NCBI GenBank assembly: GCA_964568145.1
Contig: CAZMOZ010000021.1
Span: forward strand, 13,636 to 77,635
Length of the DNA: 64,000 bases
Source: DSVZ01 sp964568145
Lineage (GTDB): Bacteria; Verrucomicrobiota; Verrucomicrobiia; Limisphaerales; J093
Direction: 5' to 3'
Position numbers and translations under genes: made by a program. How positions within the stretch are numbered: the first letter of the stretch is position 1; each line of letters opens with the position of its first letter. The notes beneath the pieces are model-generated. The model saw nothing but the letters and a program-made list of their open reading frames with translations. It was not told where the DNA came from and made no database searches. Shown here one piece after another: positions 29,284 to 38,453 of the stretch.

Positions 29284-29550
29284 ATGGCACACAAAAAAGG
29301 CGGCGGCAGTTCCCGCAACGGCCGCGACAGCGTCAGCAAACGGCTGGGAGTGAAGGAATTTGGCGGACAGTTCGTGACCGCCGGCAGCATCCTCGTCCGG
29401 CAGCGGGGCAGCAAGTTCGTCGCGGGCCGCAACGTCGGCACGGCGCGGGACTGGTCCCTGTTTGCCCTGGCGGACGGCACGGTGCAGTTCGACAAGCATG
29501 GCAAGCGCGTCAACATCGTCCCGCGCGTCCCGGCCCCGGCGGCCAATTGA
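29284..29550 (+). CDS. rpmA: 50S ribosomal protein L27
   Basis: This 88-residue protein starts MAHKKGGGSSRNGRDSVSKR and contains LVRQRGSKFVAGRNVG and GTVQFDKHGKRVNI, all typical of L27. The flexible N-terminal tail reaches the peptidyl transferase centre. There is no cleavable Firmicute-type N-terminal extension. It is cotranscribed with rplU, and a terminator follows at 29570-29597. Confidence 0.97.
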   Translation: MAHKKGGGSSRNGRDSVSKRLGVKEFGGQFVTAGSILVRQRGSKFVAGRNVGTARDWSLFALADGTVQFDKHGKRVNIVPRVPAPAAN

Positions 29551-29569
29551 ACGATTTGCGATGCCACGC

Positions 29570-29597
29570 AAAGGCGAGGCCGGCGCCTCGCCTTTTT
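29570..29597 (+). terminator. Rho-independent terminator after rpmA
   Basis: A perfect 11-bp stem (AAAGGCGAGGC at 29570-29580, GCCTCGCCTTT at 29585-29595, loop CGGC) runs into five T residues. It separates rplU-rpmA from obg, at least partly. Confidence 0.9.
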
Positions 29598-29646
29598 GCT
29601 TTTGACGCCGGCACTGTGGCGCCGCCGCCCCGGCTGTGTTCACCTC

Positions 29647-30831
29647 ATGTTCGTTGATGAAGTCAAAATCCATGCCCGCGCCGGTCACGGCGGGCGGGGC
29701 TGCGTGGCGTTCCTGCGCGAGACCTTCCGGCCCAAAGGCGGGCCGTGCGGCGGCAACGGCGGGCGCGGTGGCGACGTGGTGCTCGAGGCGGATCACGACT
29801 TGAACAACCTGGTCAACCAGTACTACCAGCCGCGCTTGATCGCCCCCGACGGCGGCCACGGCCTGGGCAAGGGCATGGATGGTCGCGCCGGGAAGGATCT
29901 GGAGGTGAAGGTGCCTTGCGGAACGCTGGTCTGGGAACTTCCCGCAGACGACCAGCCAGCACTGCTCGAGCCGCCGCCGTCTCCCGGCCCGAACCGGATT
30001 CCGCTCAGCAGCGTCCAGCGTCCGCTGTTGCGCGTGTCCGGCAGCGCCCGGGCGCTGGAAATCAATCTCGAAGAAGAGTCGCCGATCATGACGGGACACT
30101 TCGGCGCCCGAGGTCGGCTCCTCGCTGACCTGACCCAGCCCGGCCAGCGGTTTGTGCTGTGCAAAGGCGGGCGCGGTGGCCTGGGCAACCGCAATTTCGC
30201 CACGGCCCGGCGGCAGGCGCCCCGTTTCGCCCAGCCCGGCGAGCCCGGCGAGGAAGGCGATTATCTGCTGGAATTGCGCTTGATGGCAGACGTCGGCCTG
30301 GTGGGCTTTCCCAACGCCGGCAAGTCCACGCTGCTGGCCGCGGTTTCCAAGGCCCGCCCCAAGATTGCGCCGTACCCGTTCACGACCCTGCACCCCCAGG
30401 TGGGCATCGTGGAGTACGGCGACTGGTTCCGGCTCACGCTTTGTGACGTGCCGGGGCTGGTGGCGGGCGCGCACCGCAACGTCGGCCTGGGGCACGCCTT
30501 TCTCCGGCACATCCGCCGCTGCTCGGTGCTCGTGCTCCTGCTCGACATGGCAGGCACGGACAACCGCCCGCCCTGGGACGACTACCAGCAGTTGCTGACC
30601 GAGCTCGAACTATACGAGCGCACGCTGCTCGAAAAACCGCGCCTGGTCGTGGCGAACAAAATGGACGAGGAAGCCGCCGCCGCGAACCTGCGACGCTTCA
30701 AACGGCGGGTGCCGCGCACGCCGGTGCTCCCGATGGCGGCCGCGTTCGACGAGGGCGTGGAACCCTTCAAAGCTGCGATCCGTGAAGCCGTCGCGCGGAC
30801 GCGCGCCCACGCGGGCCAGCTTTGCGTCTAA
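29647..30831 (+). CDS. obg: Obg-type GTPase with an insertion in the Obg domain
   Basis: Obg is a ribosome-associated GTPase involved in late 50S assembly. The 394-residue protein starts MFVDEVKIHARAGHGGRGC and has the glycine-rich Obg fold (residues 1-212) followed by a G domain with G1 GFPNAGKST (220-228), G3 DVPGLVAGA and G4 NKMD. Between VPCGTLVW (residues 89-96) and LLADLTQPGQR (from 158) there is an extra Pro-rich segment of about 55-60 residues. Typical family members have only a short turn of about ten residues there. The C-terminal OCT domain is absent, as in many bacteria. The start at 29647 is chosen by homology. A palindromic repeat follows the stop. Confidence 0.93.
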   Translation: MFVDEVKIHARAGHGGRGCVAFLRETFRPKGGPCGGNGGRGGDVVLEADHDLNNLVNQYYQPRLIAPDGGHGLGKGMDGRAGKDLEVKVPCGTLVWELPADDQPALLEPPPSPGPNRIPLSSVQRPLLRVSGSARALEINLEEESPIMTGHFGARGRLLADLTQPGQRFVLCKGGRGGLGNRNFATARRQAPRFAQPGEPGEEGDYLLELRLMADVGLVGFPNAGKSTLLAAVSKARPKIAPYPFTTLHPQVGIVEYGDWFRLTLCDVPGLVAGAHRNVGLGHAFLRHIRRCSVLVLLLDMAGTDNRPPWDDYQQLLTELELYERTLLEKPRLVVANKMDEEAAAANLRRFKRRVPRTPVLPMAAAFDEGVEPFKAAIREAVARTRAHAGQLCV

Positions 30832-31187
30832 AACGAAAACCGACGTTGGCCGTGGCGCAGCGCGTCCCGCCTGCCCAACGTCGGTTTTCGGGGTAATCCG
30901 CGGTCAACCTTCCGGGTCGTTCCGGCCGGCCGGCCGGCTTTGCCCAGCGCAAGCGAAACCACCTGACATGTCTTAATTTTGTGCCGGTCCGACCTTGATG
31001 AGGTGGGGCGAAACTCTCTCGAGCCCTGGATCTTCCGTGGCTGCGGTCGTCAGACTGCGGTCCCCGCGGGTGGCTTGCCCATGGCACGGCCCCAAGCAAG
31101 GTTGCCCGGGCCACTACGACCCGCCTGCTGCGGGCTCGAAAGGAGATCCGCCCAGCCCATCCGTGCCACGCGGGAAATCGTCCACAA
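30832..31187. repeat. Spacer with family-1 palindrome (copy 4) and long family-2 repeat
   Basis: Positions 30832-30894 are the family-1 palindrome, starting at the base after the obg stop, with perfect arms GAAAACCGACGTTGG and CCAACGTCGGTTTTC. Positions 30973-31090 are an extended family-2 repeat (TTTTGTGCCGGTCC, GGTGGGGCGAAACTC, GACTGCGGTCCCCGCGGG) whose far half matches 56214-56260. No gene is seen. Confidence 0.8.
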
Positions 31188-33734
31188 GTGGCCGATGACC
31201 TGCTATCAGTCGCTTGCTTGGACTCGCTCATCAAGCCATTGACCGCCCGGCTGGGCGCGTTTTTGTACGCCTGCGCGGCCGCTTTCGTCTGGAGCGGCAC
31301 GGCGCGTGGCGAGGTGTTGAGGCTGGACGCCCAATTCCAGCCGGCCTTCACCACCACCCGCGACGCCGCCCTGTTTGCCGTCGCGCTTCAGGAAGACGGC
31401 CGGGTGCTGGTGGCGGGCAATTTCAGCCTGGTGAACGGCGTGTGCCGTCGCTGCGTGGCCCGCCTGGACGCCCAGGGCCGGCTTGACCCGAACTTCGACG
31501 CCGGCTCGGGCGTGGATGGGCTCATCTACGCGCTGGCGGTCCAGCCGGCGGACGGACGGATTCTGGTCGCCGGCCGGTTCACCGCCGCGCAGGGCCAGCC
31601 CCGCACCGCCCTGGCCCGCTTGGAAAGCAACGGCGCGCTGGACCCGGCGTTTGCGCCCTGCATCGAAGGCCGGCCGGGCCTCCTGCTGGGAGCGGTGGTG
31701 GTGCAGCCGGATGGCAGGATCGTGATCGCGGGCCAGTTCGAGAAGGTGGACGGCCGGCCCCGCAACGGCGTGGCGCGGCTGCTGCCCGGCGGGGCGCTCG
31801 ATGAAGCGTTCGATCCCGGCCGGGGACTCAACGACGGCGCGGCCTACGACCTCGCCCTGCAAGACGACGGCCGGCTGCTGGTGGCCGGCGCGTTCGCCGT
31901 GGTGGATCATCTGACGAGTCCCGGCGTGGCGCGGCTGAACCCGGACGGCAGCGTGGACACCCGTTTCACGGGCGGGATTTTCGCCGCCGGTTCCTGGGGA
32001 CGCGTGTACGCGGTCTCGGTCCAGCCGGACTTGGGCGTGGTGGTGGCCGGCGCGTTTGACTCGGTGGACTGGGCGACGCGCCAGCACGTCGCCCGGCTCC
32101 GCTTCGATGGCAGCCTGGACGAGACCTTCGCCCCGCCTGAAGGCGTCGAGGGCGGGAAGGAAGCGGTGTTCGACATCGAGGCGCTGCCCGGCGGCGAGGT
32201 GGTCATCACTGGCAGTTTCACCCAGGCCGCCGGAGCGGAGCGAAGCGGGCTGGCGCGGTTGACCATGACCGGCGCCCCGGATGACGCGTTTGATCCCGGC
32301 GAAGGACTTGAGCCGGCCGGCGTCGCTTCCGGCCACATGCTGGTCTGCCAGCCGGATGGAAAAATCATCGTCGTGGGCGACTTTCGTGAAGCCGGGGGCG
32401 CGCCGCGGCATTGTCTGGCGCGGTTTCTGCCCGACGGCTCGCTGGACGAAAGCTTCTCGAACACGAACTCGTTTTTCGAACTGGTGGGCGAGGTGAAGAC
32501 CCTCGCCGCGTTGCCGGACGGCGGACTGGTGGTCGGTGGCGAATTCGAGTGCGTCAACGGCGCGTGGCGCGAAGGCCTGGCGCGGCTCGGCGCCGACGGG
32601 CAGCTTGACCCGGCTTTCGACGCCCGTCTGAACCGCGGCGCCGTGGTGAACGCGGTGGCGCGCGACAGCGAGGGCCGGCTGGTCATCGGCGGGTTATTTG
32701 ACCGGGTGGACGGCGTCGAACACGGCAACCTCGCGCGGCTCCAACCGGATGGCCGGGTGGACGCCAGCTTTGACGCGCCGCGATTTGGTGGCGTCGTGCA
32801 CGCCCTCGCGCTGCCCGCCGCCGGCGGCATCCTGGCGGGCGGGGAATTCGGCGTGGTGGACAACATCCGCCGCCTGCGCCTGGTGCGGCTCCACGACAGC
32901 GGCAAGGTGGACGAGAACTTCGACGCCCGCTTCGAGCGCGAGCTGGGAGATTTCGCGGTCCGCGCGCTTGCGCTGGATGCGGCGGACGGCATCCTCGTGG
33001 GGGGGCGGTTCTACCTCGTGAACGGCCAGCCCAAACGGCATCTGGCGCGCCTGTTCCCGGACGGCTCGCTCGACGCCGGCTACGCCGCCACACTGCAACT
33101 GGGCGGGAATGAAAACGCGGCGGTCACCAGCCTGGCTTTGCAGCCAGACGGCCGGCTGGTCGTCGGCGGCACATTTGCCAGCGTGAACGGCGTGCTCCAG
33201 CGCGGGCTGGCGCGGCTGCGTTCCGATGGCTCGCGCGATGCCGGTTTTCAATCCACGCCCGGTGTGGCGGGCGGCGCGGCGCCAGCGGTGCAGGCGGTCG
33301 CCGCGTTGGATGGCTGGCGGGTGGTGGCGGGTGGCGAGTTCGCGAGGTACTGCGGCCAGCCGGCGGGAAACTGGATTGTCACCGATAGTCGCGGGATGTC
33401 GCTGGACGGCGGGGCGGGCGGCTTCGCGGCTGACCAACCCGTGACCGTGCTGGCGCGCACCGCGGCGGATCAGTTGGTGGTGGGCGGCCGGTTTTGCCTG
33501 CTGGACGGCGAAGTCCGCTTGGGGCTGGCGCGGTTTGCGGTGTCGCCGCCCGCGCCCGAGTTCTACGTGTTCATTTCGCTGGAAGACGGCCAGGTGATCG
33601 TGGACTGGCTGGGCGGCGGGCGGTTGCTCGAGGCGGAAAATCCGGCCGGCCCGTGGCGGGAAGTGCCGGGAGCTGCCAGTCCGTATTGGGCGCCAGGCGA
33701 CGGCGAAGCCCGGGTTTACCGCGTGGTGCGCTGA
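31188..33734 (+). CDS. Delta-60 repeat protein, secreted
   Basis: The protein is up to 848 residues. About fourteen tandem units follow the delta-60 pattern, such as ALQEDGRVLVAGNF, AVQPADGRILVAGRF, VVQPDGRIVIAGQF and ALQPDGRLVVGGTF, each followed by ARLxxDGxLDxxF. They should fold as a large beta-propeller-like array. A C-terminal domain ends GPWREVPGAASPYW and YRVVR, as in many verrucomicrobial secreted proteins. The GTG at 31188 gives a poor N terminus. TTG at 31239 would start directly at a signal-peptide-like LTARLGAFLYACAAAFVW. The function is unknown, possibly adhesion or surface display. Confidence 0.85.
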   Translation: MADDLLSVACLDSLIKPLTARLGAFLYACAAAFVWSGTARGEVLRLDAQFQPAFTTTRDAALFAVALQEDGRVLVAGNFSLVNGVCRRCVARLDAQGRLDPNFDAGSGVDGLIYALAVQPADGRILVAGRFTAAQGQPRTALARLESNGALDPAFAPCIEGRPGLLLGAVVVQPDGRIVIAGQFEKVDGRPRNGVARLLPGGALDEAFDPGRGLNDGAAYDLALQDDGRLLVAGAFAVVDHLTSPGVARLNPDGSVDTRFTGGIFAAGSWGRVYAVSVQPDLGVVVAGAFDSVDWATRQHVARLRFDGSLDETFAPPEGVEGGKEAVFDIEALPGGEVVITGSFTQAAGAERSGLARLTMTGAPDDAFDPGEGLEPAGVASGHMLVCQPDGKIIVVGDFREAGGAPRHCLARFLPDGSLDESFSNTNSFFELVGEVKTLAALPDGGLVVGGEFECVNGAWREGLARLGADGQLDPAFDARLNRGAVVNAVARDSEGRLVIGGLFDRVDGVEHGNLARLQPDGRVDASFDAPRFGGVVHALALPAAGGILAGGEFGVVDNIRRLRLVRLHDSGKVDENFDARFERELGDFAVRALALDAADGILVGGRFYLVNGQPKRHLARLFPDGSLDAGYAATLQLGGNENAAVTSLALQPDGRLVVGGTFASVNGVLQRGLARLRSDGSRDAGFQSTPGVAGGAAPAVQAVAALDGWRVVAGGEFARYCGQPAGNWIVTDSRGMSLDGGAGGFAADQPVTVLARTAADQLVVGGRFCLLDGEVRLGLARFAVSPPAPEFYVFISLEDGQVIVDWLGGGRLLEAENPAGPWREVPGAASPYWAPGDGEARVYRVVR

Positions 33735-33996
33735 GCCGAAATCAGGCCGTTGTAGCCGAAAAGATGGGAGTTGAGCCGGATGGGAATCCGACGCAACGGG
33801 CAACGTCAGTTTTCGAGTTGAGATTGGGGGCCAGGCTGAGCCAGCCGGCCCGTGGCGGTCGGGCTTCTTTCCCGGAGCCCAGCGGGGTGGCTCGGCGGGG
33901 CGAAGTCTCTGGCGTGGTGGGCGTGGCGCCCAACATTGCACGCGCGGGCGCTCCCCTTTCCAGCGGGATCGCACTCACACGTCCGACAACGCCAGA
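33735..33996. repeat. Convergent spacer with repeat half-copies
   Basis: Positions 33785-33815 resemble the right half of the family-1 palindrome (CAACGTCAGTTTTCGAG). Positions about 33888-33915 resemble the family-2 core (GGCGGGGCGAAGTCTC). I see no gene or clean terminator. Confidence 0.4.
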
Positions 33997-35949
33997 TCAC
34001 CGGCCTTTGGCTGTCAACAAGGCCGCCGCCGCCTCCAGGTCATAGACGCACCCGCCCCAAGTCCCGCCGCTGGCTTGCTGTAGAAGCGCCCACAGGCGCG
34101 TGTCGTCGGGCAGACCCGCCGCCGGCGCCAGGTCCGGATGCGGCCCGCGCGCGGCCAGCACCGCCGCGCCTTCCTCGGGGGTGAATTCCCGGCCACCTTC
34201 GCCGATGAAATCCACGCGGCCTTCGAGCCGGCGGCAATCCACCACCACGCGGAGGCGGTCGCCGTCACGCACCTTCCCGATCGGTCCGCCGGCCAGCGCC
34301 TCCGGTCCGATGTGGCCGATGCACGCGCCGGTCGAGACGCCGGAGAACCGGCCGTCCGTGAGCAGCGTCACGCGGCTGCCGAACGGCAGATGCTTCAAGG
34401 CAATCGTGATCTGGGCCGTTTCCTCCATACCGGTGCCCAGCGGCCCGGCGCCGGCGAGCACCAGGATGTCGCCCGCCACAACGCGGCCGCCCTTCACCGC
34501 GCGCATGGCCTCGCGCTCGGAGGTGAACACCTTCGCCGGGCCTTCGTGACGAAACACGCCGGTGGCATCCAGGACGGCCGGATCCAGCGCCGTGCTTTTG
34601 ATGACCGCGCCTTCGGGGGCGAGGTTGCCGCGCGGGAACGTAACCGTGCTGACCAGGCCGCGCGCGCGGGCTTGCGCCGGCGAGAGGATCACGTCGTCCG
34701 GGTCCACGCCGTCGAGTTCGCGCAGCAACCGCCGGAAACGCTGCCGGCGTTCGCTGGCCGCCCAGGCGTTCAGCACTTCGTTCAGGGGCAAACCGGTCGC
34801 GGTGAGCACGCCGGTCTCGAGCACGCCCAGTTCGCGCAGGTGCAGCATCACCTCTGGCACACCCCCGGCCAGGAAGACGCGGACCGTGGGATGCCCCACC
34901 GGACCGTTGGGCAGCACGTCCACCAGGCGCGGCACGCGGCGATTGACGGCGATCCAGTCCTCGACGCCCGGCCGGGGCAGCCGCGCGGCGTGGGCGATGG
35001 CGGGGACGTGGAGCAGGAGGTTGGTCGAGCCGCCAAACGCCGCGTGGACGGCCATGGCATTGCGCACGCTGGCGGGTGTGAGCACGTCGCGGGTCTTCAA
35101 GCCGCGGGCCTCCAGGTCCAGCAAGGCCCGGGCCGAGCGCACCGCGATTTCCGTCCAGACCAACTGGCCGGACGGCGCCAACGCGCTGTGCGGCAACGCC
35201 AGCCCCAGCGCCTCGGCCACCACCTGCGAAGTCGCCGCCGTGCCGAGAAACTGACAGCCGCCGCCCGGCGAGGCACAGGCGCGGCAGCCCAGTTCCGCGG
35301 CCTCCTCCAAAGTCAGCAAGCCATGCGCAAAGCGCGCGCCGAGCGTCTGCACCTTGCCGGCGTCTTCGCCGTGTTCCGGCGGCAGGGTCACCCCCCCGGG
35401 CACGAGCACCGACGGGAGTTCGCCCGCGCCGGCCAAGGCCATCATCATGGCGGGAAGTCCTTTGTCGCACGTGGCCACGCCCAGCACGCCGGCCCGGGTG
35501 GGCAGCGAACGGATCAGGCGCCGGAACACCACGGCCGCGTCGTTGCGATACGGCAGGCTGTCGAACATGCCCGCCGTGCCCTGCGTGCGGCCGTCGCACG
35601 GATCGGACACAAAGCCGGCGAACGGGAGGCCGCCCAGCCGCTTGAACTCGCGCGCCGCCGCCTCGACCAGCAGGCTGATCTCCCAGTGCCCGGTGTGGTA
35701 GCCCAGCGCGATCGGCCGGCCGTCCGGAGCGCGGAGACCGCCTTGCGTGGACAGGATCAGGAACGGCTTGCGCCCCAGCTCCGCGGGGTCCCAGCCCATG
35801 CCGGCGTTTTGGGTGAGGCCGAAGATGTCGCCGCTGGGCCATTCGAGCAGCATCTCGGGCGTGAGCGGCAGCCGGCCGGCCGGGCCGGGCGCGCGGGTGC
35901 GGACCTCGTAGATGCCGGGCAGGGCGGGAGCGAACAGCGCAGCGTTCAT
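33997..35949 (-). CDS. YjhG/YagF-type sugar-acid dehydratase (IlvD/Edd superfamily)
   Basis: This 650-residue protein matches the IlvD/Edd dehydratases and, by its N-terminal EWPSGDIFGLTQNAGMGW and LSTQGGLRAPDGRPIALGYH, the YjhG/YagF subgroup. E. coli members of that subgroup dehydrate D-xylonate. The cysteines expected to hold the Fe-S cluster lie in FVSDPCDGRTQG, VATCDKGLPAMMMALAG and ACASPGGGCQFLGTAATSQ. GRFSGVSTGACIGHIGPEA is the conserved C-terminal active-site segment. The start at 35949 is chosen because homology begins at IYEVRTR, and upstream codons are repeat sequence. It should convert an aldonic acid to a 2-keto-3-deoxy acid in the cytoplasm. No sugar pathway genes are adjacent. 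Confidence 0.88.
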   Translation of the reverse strand: MNAALFAPALPGIYEVRTRAPGPAGRLPLTPEMLLEWPSGDIFGLTQNAGMGWDPAELGRKPFLILSTQGGLRAPDGRPIALGYHTGHWEISLLVEAAAREFKRLGGLPFAGFVSDPCDGRTQGTAGMFDSLPYRNDAAVVFRRLIRSLPTRAGVLGVATCDKGLPAMMMALAGAGELPSVLVPGGVTLPPEHGEDAGKVQTLGARFAHGLLTLEEAAELGCRACASPGGGCQFLGTAATSQVVAEALGLALPHSALAPSGQLVWTEIAVRSARALLDLEARGLKTRDVLTPASVRNAMAVHAAFGGSTNLLLHVPAIAHAARLPRPGVEDWIAVNRRVPRLVDVLPNGPVGHPTVRVFLAGGVPEVMLHLRELGVLETGVLTATGLPLNEVLNAWAASERRQRFRRLLRELDGVDPDDVILSPAQARARGLVSTVTFPRGNLAPEGAVIKSTALDPAVLDATGVFRHEGPAKVFTSEREAMRAVKGGRVVAGDILVLAGAGPLGTGMEETAQITIALKHLPFGSRVTLLTDGRFSGVSTGACIGHIGPEALAGGPIGKVRDGDRLRVVVDCRRLEGRVDFIGEGGREFTPEEGAAVLAARGPHPDLAPAAGLPDDTRLWALLQQASGGTWGGCVYDLEAAAALLTAKGR

Positions 35950-36274
35950 CGAACGCCAAGCGTGGCAGGCCAAAACGCCGACGACACGTTCAAAGTGCCG
36001 GGCGGGCGGCTGGCGGGCGCGTTCCGGCTCCGTCGAGCCCTGCTGCCTCGGCACAGGGTGCGGGGTGCGGGGTTCCTGGTTCCTGGTTCTTGTTTTGTTG
36101 CTTTCGGCCTTCGACTTTCGACTGCCTGGCTGGCGCAAAAGGCTTGTCAGTCACCGCGCGGCTGGCGCATAAGACCAGCGTGCGGTTCATATTGGCAGGC
36201 AGACGCGGGGTGAGCCGCCGGATTCCACGCCAGGGGCAGGAAGGGACGCGTTTCATGGCGCGGTGGCCGGAGGT
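35950..36274. repeat. Divergent spacer with family-2 fragment and heptad array
   Basis: Positions about 36025-36125 combine CTCCGTCGAGCCCTGC with the heptad run GGGTGCGGGGTTCCTGGTTC and CCTTCGACTTTCGACTGCC. This is the same composite order found inside the substrate-binding gene at 46037-46132. No gene is seen. An AGGAGG-like site at about 36268 serves the GST-like gene. Confidence 0.65.
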
Positions 36275-36940
36275 ATGATCGAACTTTTCCAGCTTCCTTA
36301 CAGCGCGTTTTGCATCGCGCAGCGCCGCCTGCTCGAATACGCGGGGGTCCGTTTCAAGCTCCACAACCTCTCCGCCGCGGACGACCGCTCGGTGATCTGG
36401 CGCCTCACCCGGCAGCGTTACTACCAGGTGCCGGTGATCCGGGACGGCCGGAACGTCGTGTTCGAGACCGACGCAGACTCCCAAGTCATCGCCAAGTACC
36501 TGGATTTGAAGCTCGGGCTGGGGCTGTTTCCCCGCGAATGGGAAGGCGTGCAGGAGGTCTTGTGGCGGTACTTCGAGCACGAGATCGAAGACGTGGGCTT
36601 CCGGCTCAACGACGCCCGCTACCGCGACTGGCTGCCCCGGAAGGAATGGCTGGCCTTTCTGCGGCATAAGGAGCGCAAGTTCGGCCGCGGCTGCCTCGAA
36701 CAGTGGCGCCGGCAGGAGGCTGAATTGCTGACCGAACTGGAGCGGCGCCTGCTGCCCTGCGAACTGATGCTCACAGGCCGGCCCTTCCTGCTGGGCCCGC
36801 GCCCGTTGTTTGTGGATTTCGACCTATACGGCATGCTGGGCAACTTCCTGTACGGCGGCGCCCACCCGTTGCCGCCCACGCACACGCAGTTGCGCGACTG
36901 GCATGCCCGCATGACAACGCTCAAGCACCCGCCCGCGTGA
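36275..36940 (+). CDS. Glutathione S-transferase-like protein
   Basis: This 221-residue protein has a thioredoxin-fold N-terminal GST domain (residues 2-80: MIELFQLPYSAFCIAQRRLLE, YQVPVIRDG, FETDADSQVIAKYL). A helical C-terminal domain follows, with LLGPRPLFVDFDLYGML, where the conserved Asp N-cap residue sits. It resembles uncharacterised GSTs rather than a named class, so substrate and glutathione use are unproven. An AGGAGG-like sequence precedes the ATG. The stop overlaps the GTG of the PIN-PhoH gene, so the two are translationally coupled. Confidence 0.8.
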   Translation: MIELFQLPYSAFCIAQRRLLEYAGVRFKLHNLSAADDRSVIWRLTRQRYYQVPVIRDGRNVVFETDADSQVIAKYLDLKLGLGLFPREWEGVQEVLWRYFEHEIEDVGFRLNDARYRDWLPRKEWLAFLRHKERKFGRGCLEQWRRQEAELLTELERRLLPCELMLTGRPFLLGPRPLFVDFDLYGMLGNFLYGGAHPLPPTHTQLRDWHARMTTLKHPPA

Positions 36941-38241
36941 AGAAGAACTACGTCCTCGACACCAACGTCCTGCTCCACGACCCCAATTCGCTCCTGAGCT
37001 TCCAGGAAAACCAGGTGCTCCTCCCCATCGAGGTCATCGAGGAGATTGACCGCTTCAAGCGCGAAGCCTCCGAACTGGGCCAGAACGCCCGCAGCGTGTC
37101 CTGCCAGTTGGACGCCTTGCGCGGCGGCGGCCGGCTCAACGAGGGCGTGGACCTGCCCAACGGCGGCCGGCTCCGCATCGTCTTCCTGCCCCGCGGCGAG
37201 AACGGCAAGCCGGCGTCCAACGGCCACAGCGTGGACAGCCGGATCATCGCCACCGCCCTGCACATCCGCGAGCAGCACCCCGAGGTGCCGACCATCCTGG
37301 TCACCAAGGACATCAACCTGCGCATCCGCGCGGACGCGCTCGGCCTCCAGGCCGAGGACTACGAGACTGGCCGCATCCAGTTGTCCGACCTGTACTCGGG
37401 CACGTTTGCGCTCGAAGTGCCGGCGGAGAAGCTGTTGGCCTTCCGCGCCAACGGCGAACTCGAGCTGGACGCGCCCGCCAACCCGAACGAGTACTGCACG
37501 CTCACCGAGACCGGCAACACCAAGCGCGCCGCCCTCGCCCGGGTGGACGCCAGCGGCCGCAAGCTTGTTCCCATCATGGACTGCCGCGACGGCATCTGGG
37601 GCATCAAGCCGCGCAACCGCGAGCAGCACTTCGCCTTCGACGCCCTCCTGGACGACCGCGTCAAGCTCGTGACCCTGATGGGCAAGGCCGGCACGGGCAA
37701 GACCCTGCTGGCCATGGCCGCCGGCCTCAAACGCACGCTGGTGGACCGCGAATACCGCCGCGTGGTGGTCGCCCGGCCGACGATTTCCGTGGGCAAGGAG
37801 ATCGGCTTCCTGCCGGGCACGCTCGAAGAGAAGCTCAACCCCTGGATGCAACCCATCCACGACGCCCTCGAGCTGCTCTCCGACCTGAACATGGGCAACG
37901 AAAGCCGGCGCACCGGCGACCTCATGCGGTCCGGGGCGATCGTGGTCGAGGCGCTGAGCTACATCCGCGGCCGCAGCATCGCCAGCCAGTTCATGATCAT
38001 TGACGAGGCGCAGAACCTCACACCGCTTGAGGTGAAGACCATCGTCACCCGCGTCGGCCACGGCACCAAGATCGTCTTCACCGGCGACCCCTACCAGATT
38101 GACAATCCGTACGTGGATTCCGCGTCCAACGGCTTCAACTACGTGGTGAGCAAGTTCCGGGAACAGCCCATCGCCGCCCACGTGGAACTCCAGAAAGGCG
38201 AGCGGTCAGAACTCGCGGAGATCGCCGCGAACCTGCTCTGA
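36937..38241 (+). CDS. PIN-domain PhoH-family ATPase (PhoH2-like)
   Basis: This 434-residue protein starts at a GTG. An N-terminal PIN RNase domain (residues 1-130, MKKNYVLDTNVLLHDPNSL with catalytic aspartates, SVDSRIIATAL, LVTKDINLRIRA) is joined to a C-terminal PhoH ATPase domain with Walker A GKAGTGKT (249-256) and Walker B MIIDEAQN. Mycobacterial PhoH2 with this architecture is an RNA helicase-ribonuclease, which is established for that family. A similar role in RNA turnover is likely here. It overlaps the GST-like gene by four bases. Confidence 0.93.
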   Translation: MKKNYVLDTNVLLHDPNSLLSFQENQVLLPIEVIEEIDRFKREASELGQNARSVSCQLDALRGGGRLNEGVDLPNGGRLRIVFLPRGENGKPASNGHSVDSRIIATALHIREQHPEVPTILVTKDINLRIRADALGLQAEDYETGRIQLSDLYSGTFALEVPAEKLLAFRANGELELDAPANPNEYCTLTETGNTKRAALARVDASGRKLVPIMDCRDGIWGIKPRNREQHFAFDALLDDRVKLVTLMGKAGTGKTLLAMAAGLKRTLVDREYRRVVVARPTISVGKEIGFLPGTLEEKLNPWMQPIHDALELLSDLNMGNESRRTGDLMRSGAIVVEALSYIRGRSIASQFMIIDEAQNLTPLEVKTIVTRVGHGTKIVFTGDPYQIDNPYVDSASNGFNYVVSKFREQPIAAHVELQKGERSELAEIAANLL

Positions 38242-38453
38242 GCCTGGGCCGTTTGGCTTGACCACGAATGGTCACGAAATCACACGAATAAAAACCGGCC
38301 CTTCAGTTCCTGCTCGCATTACGGGACGAGTTCCTCAAATGGTGCATCATTGCGAGCCGTTTCAAGACTGACTGGTACCCGCAAATTCATGTTCCTTGGT
38401 GTTCATTCGCGGTTCCCGTGTACGTCCCCTCCCGTTGAACGCGCCGGCCAGGC

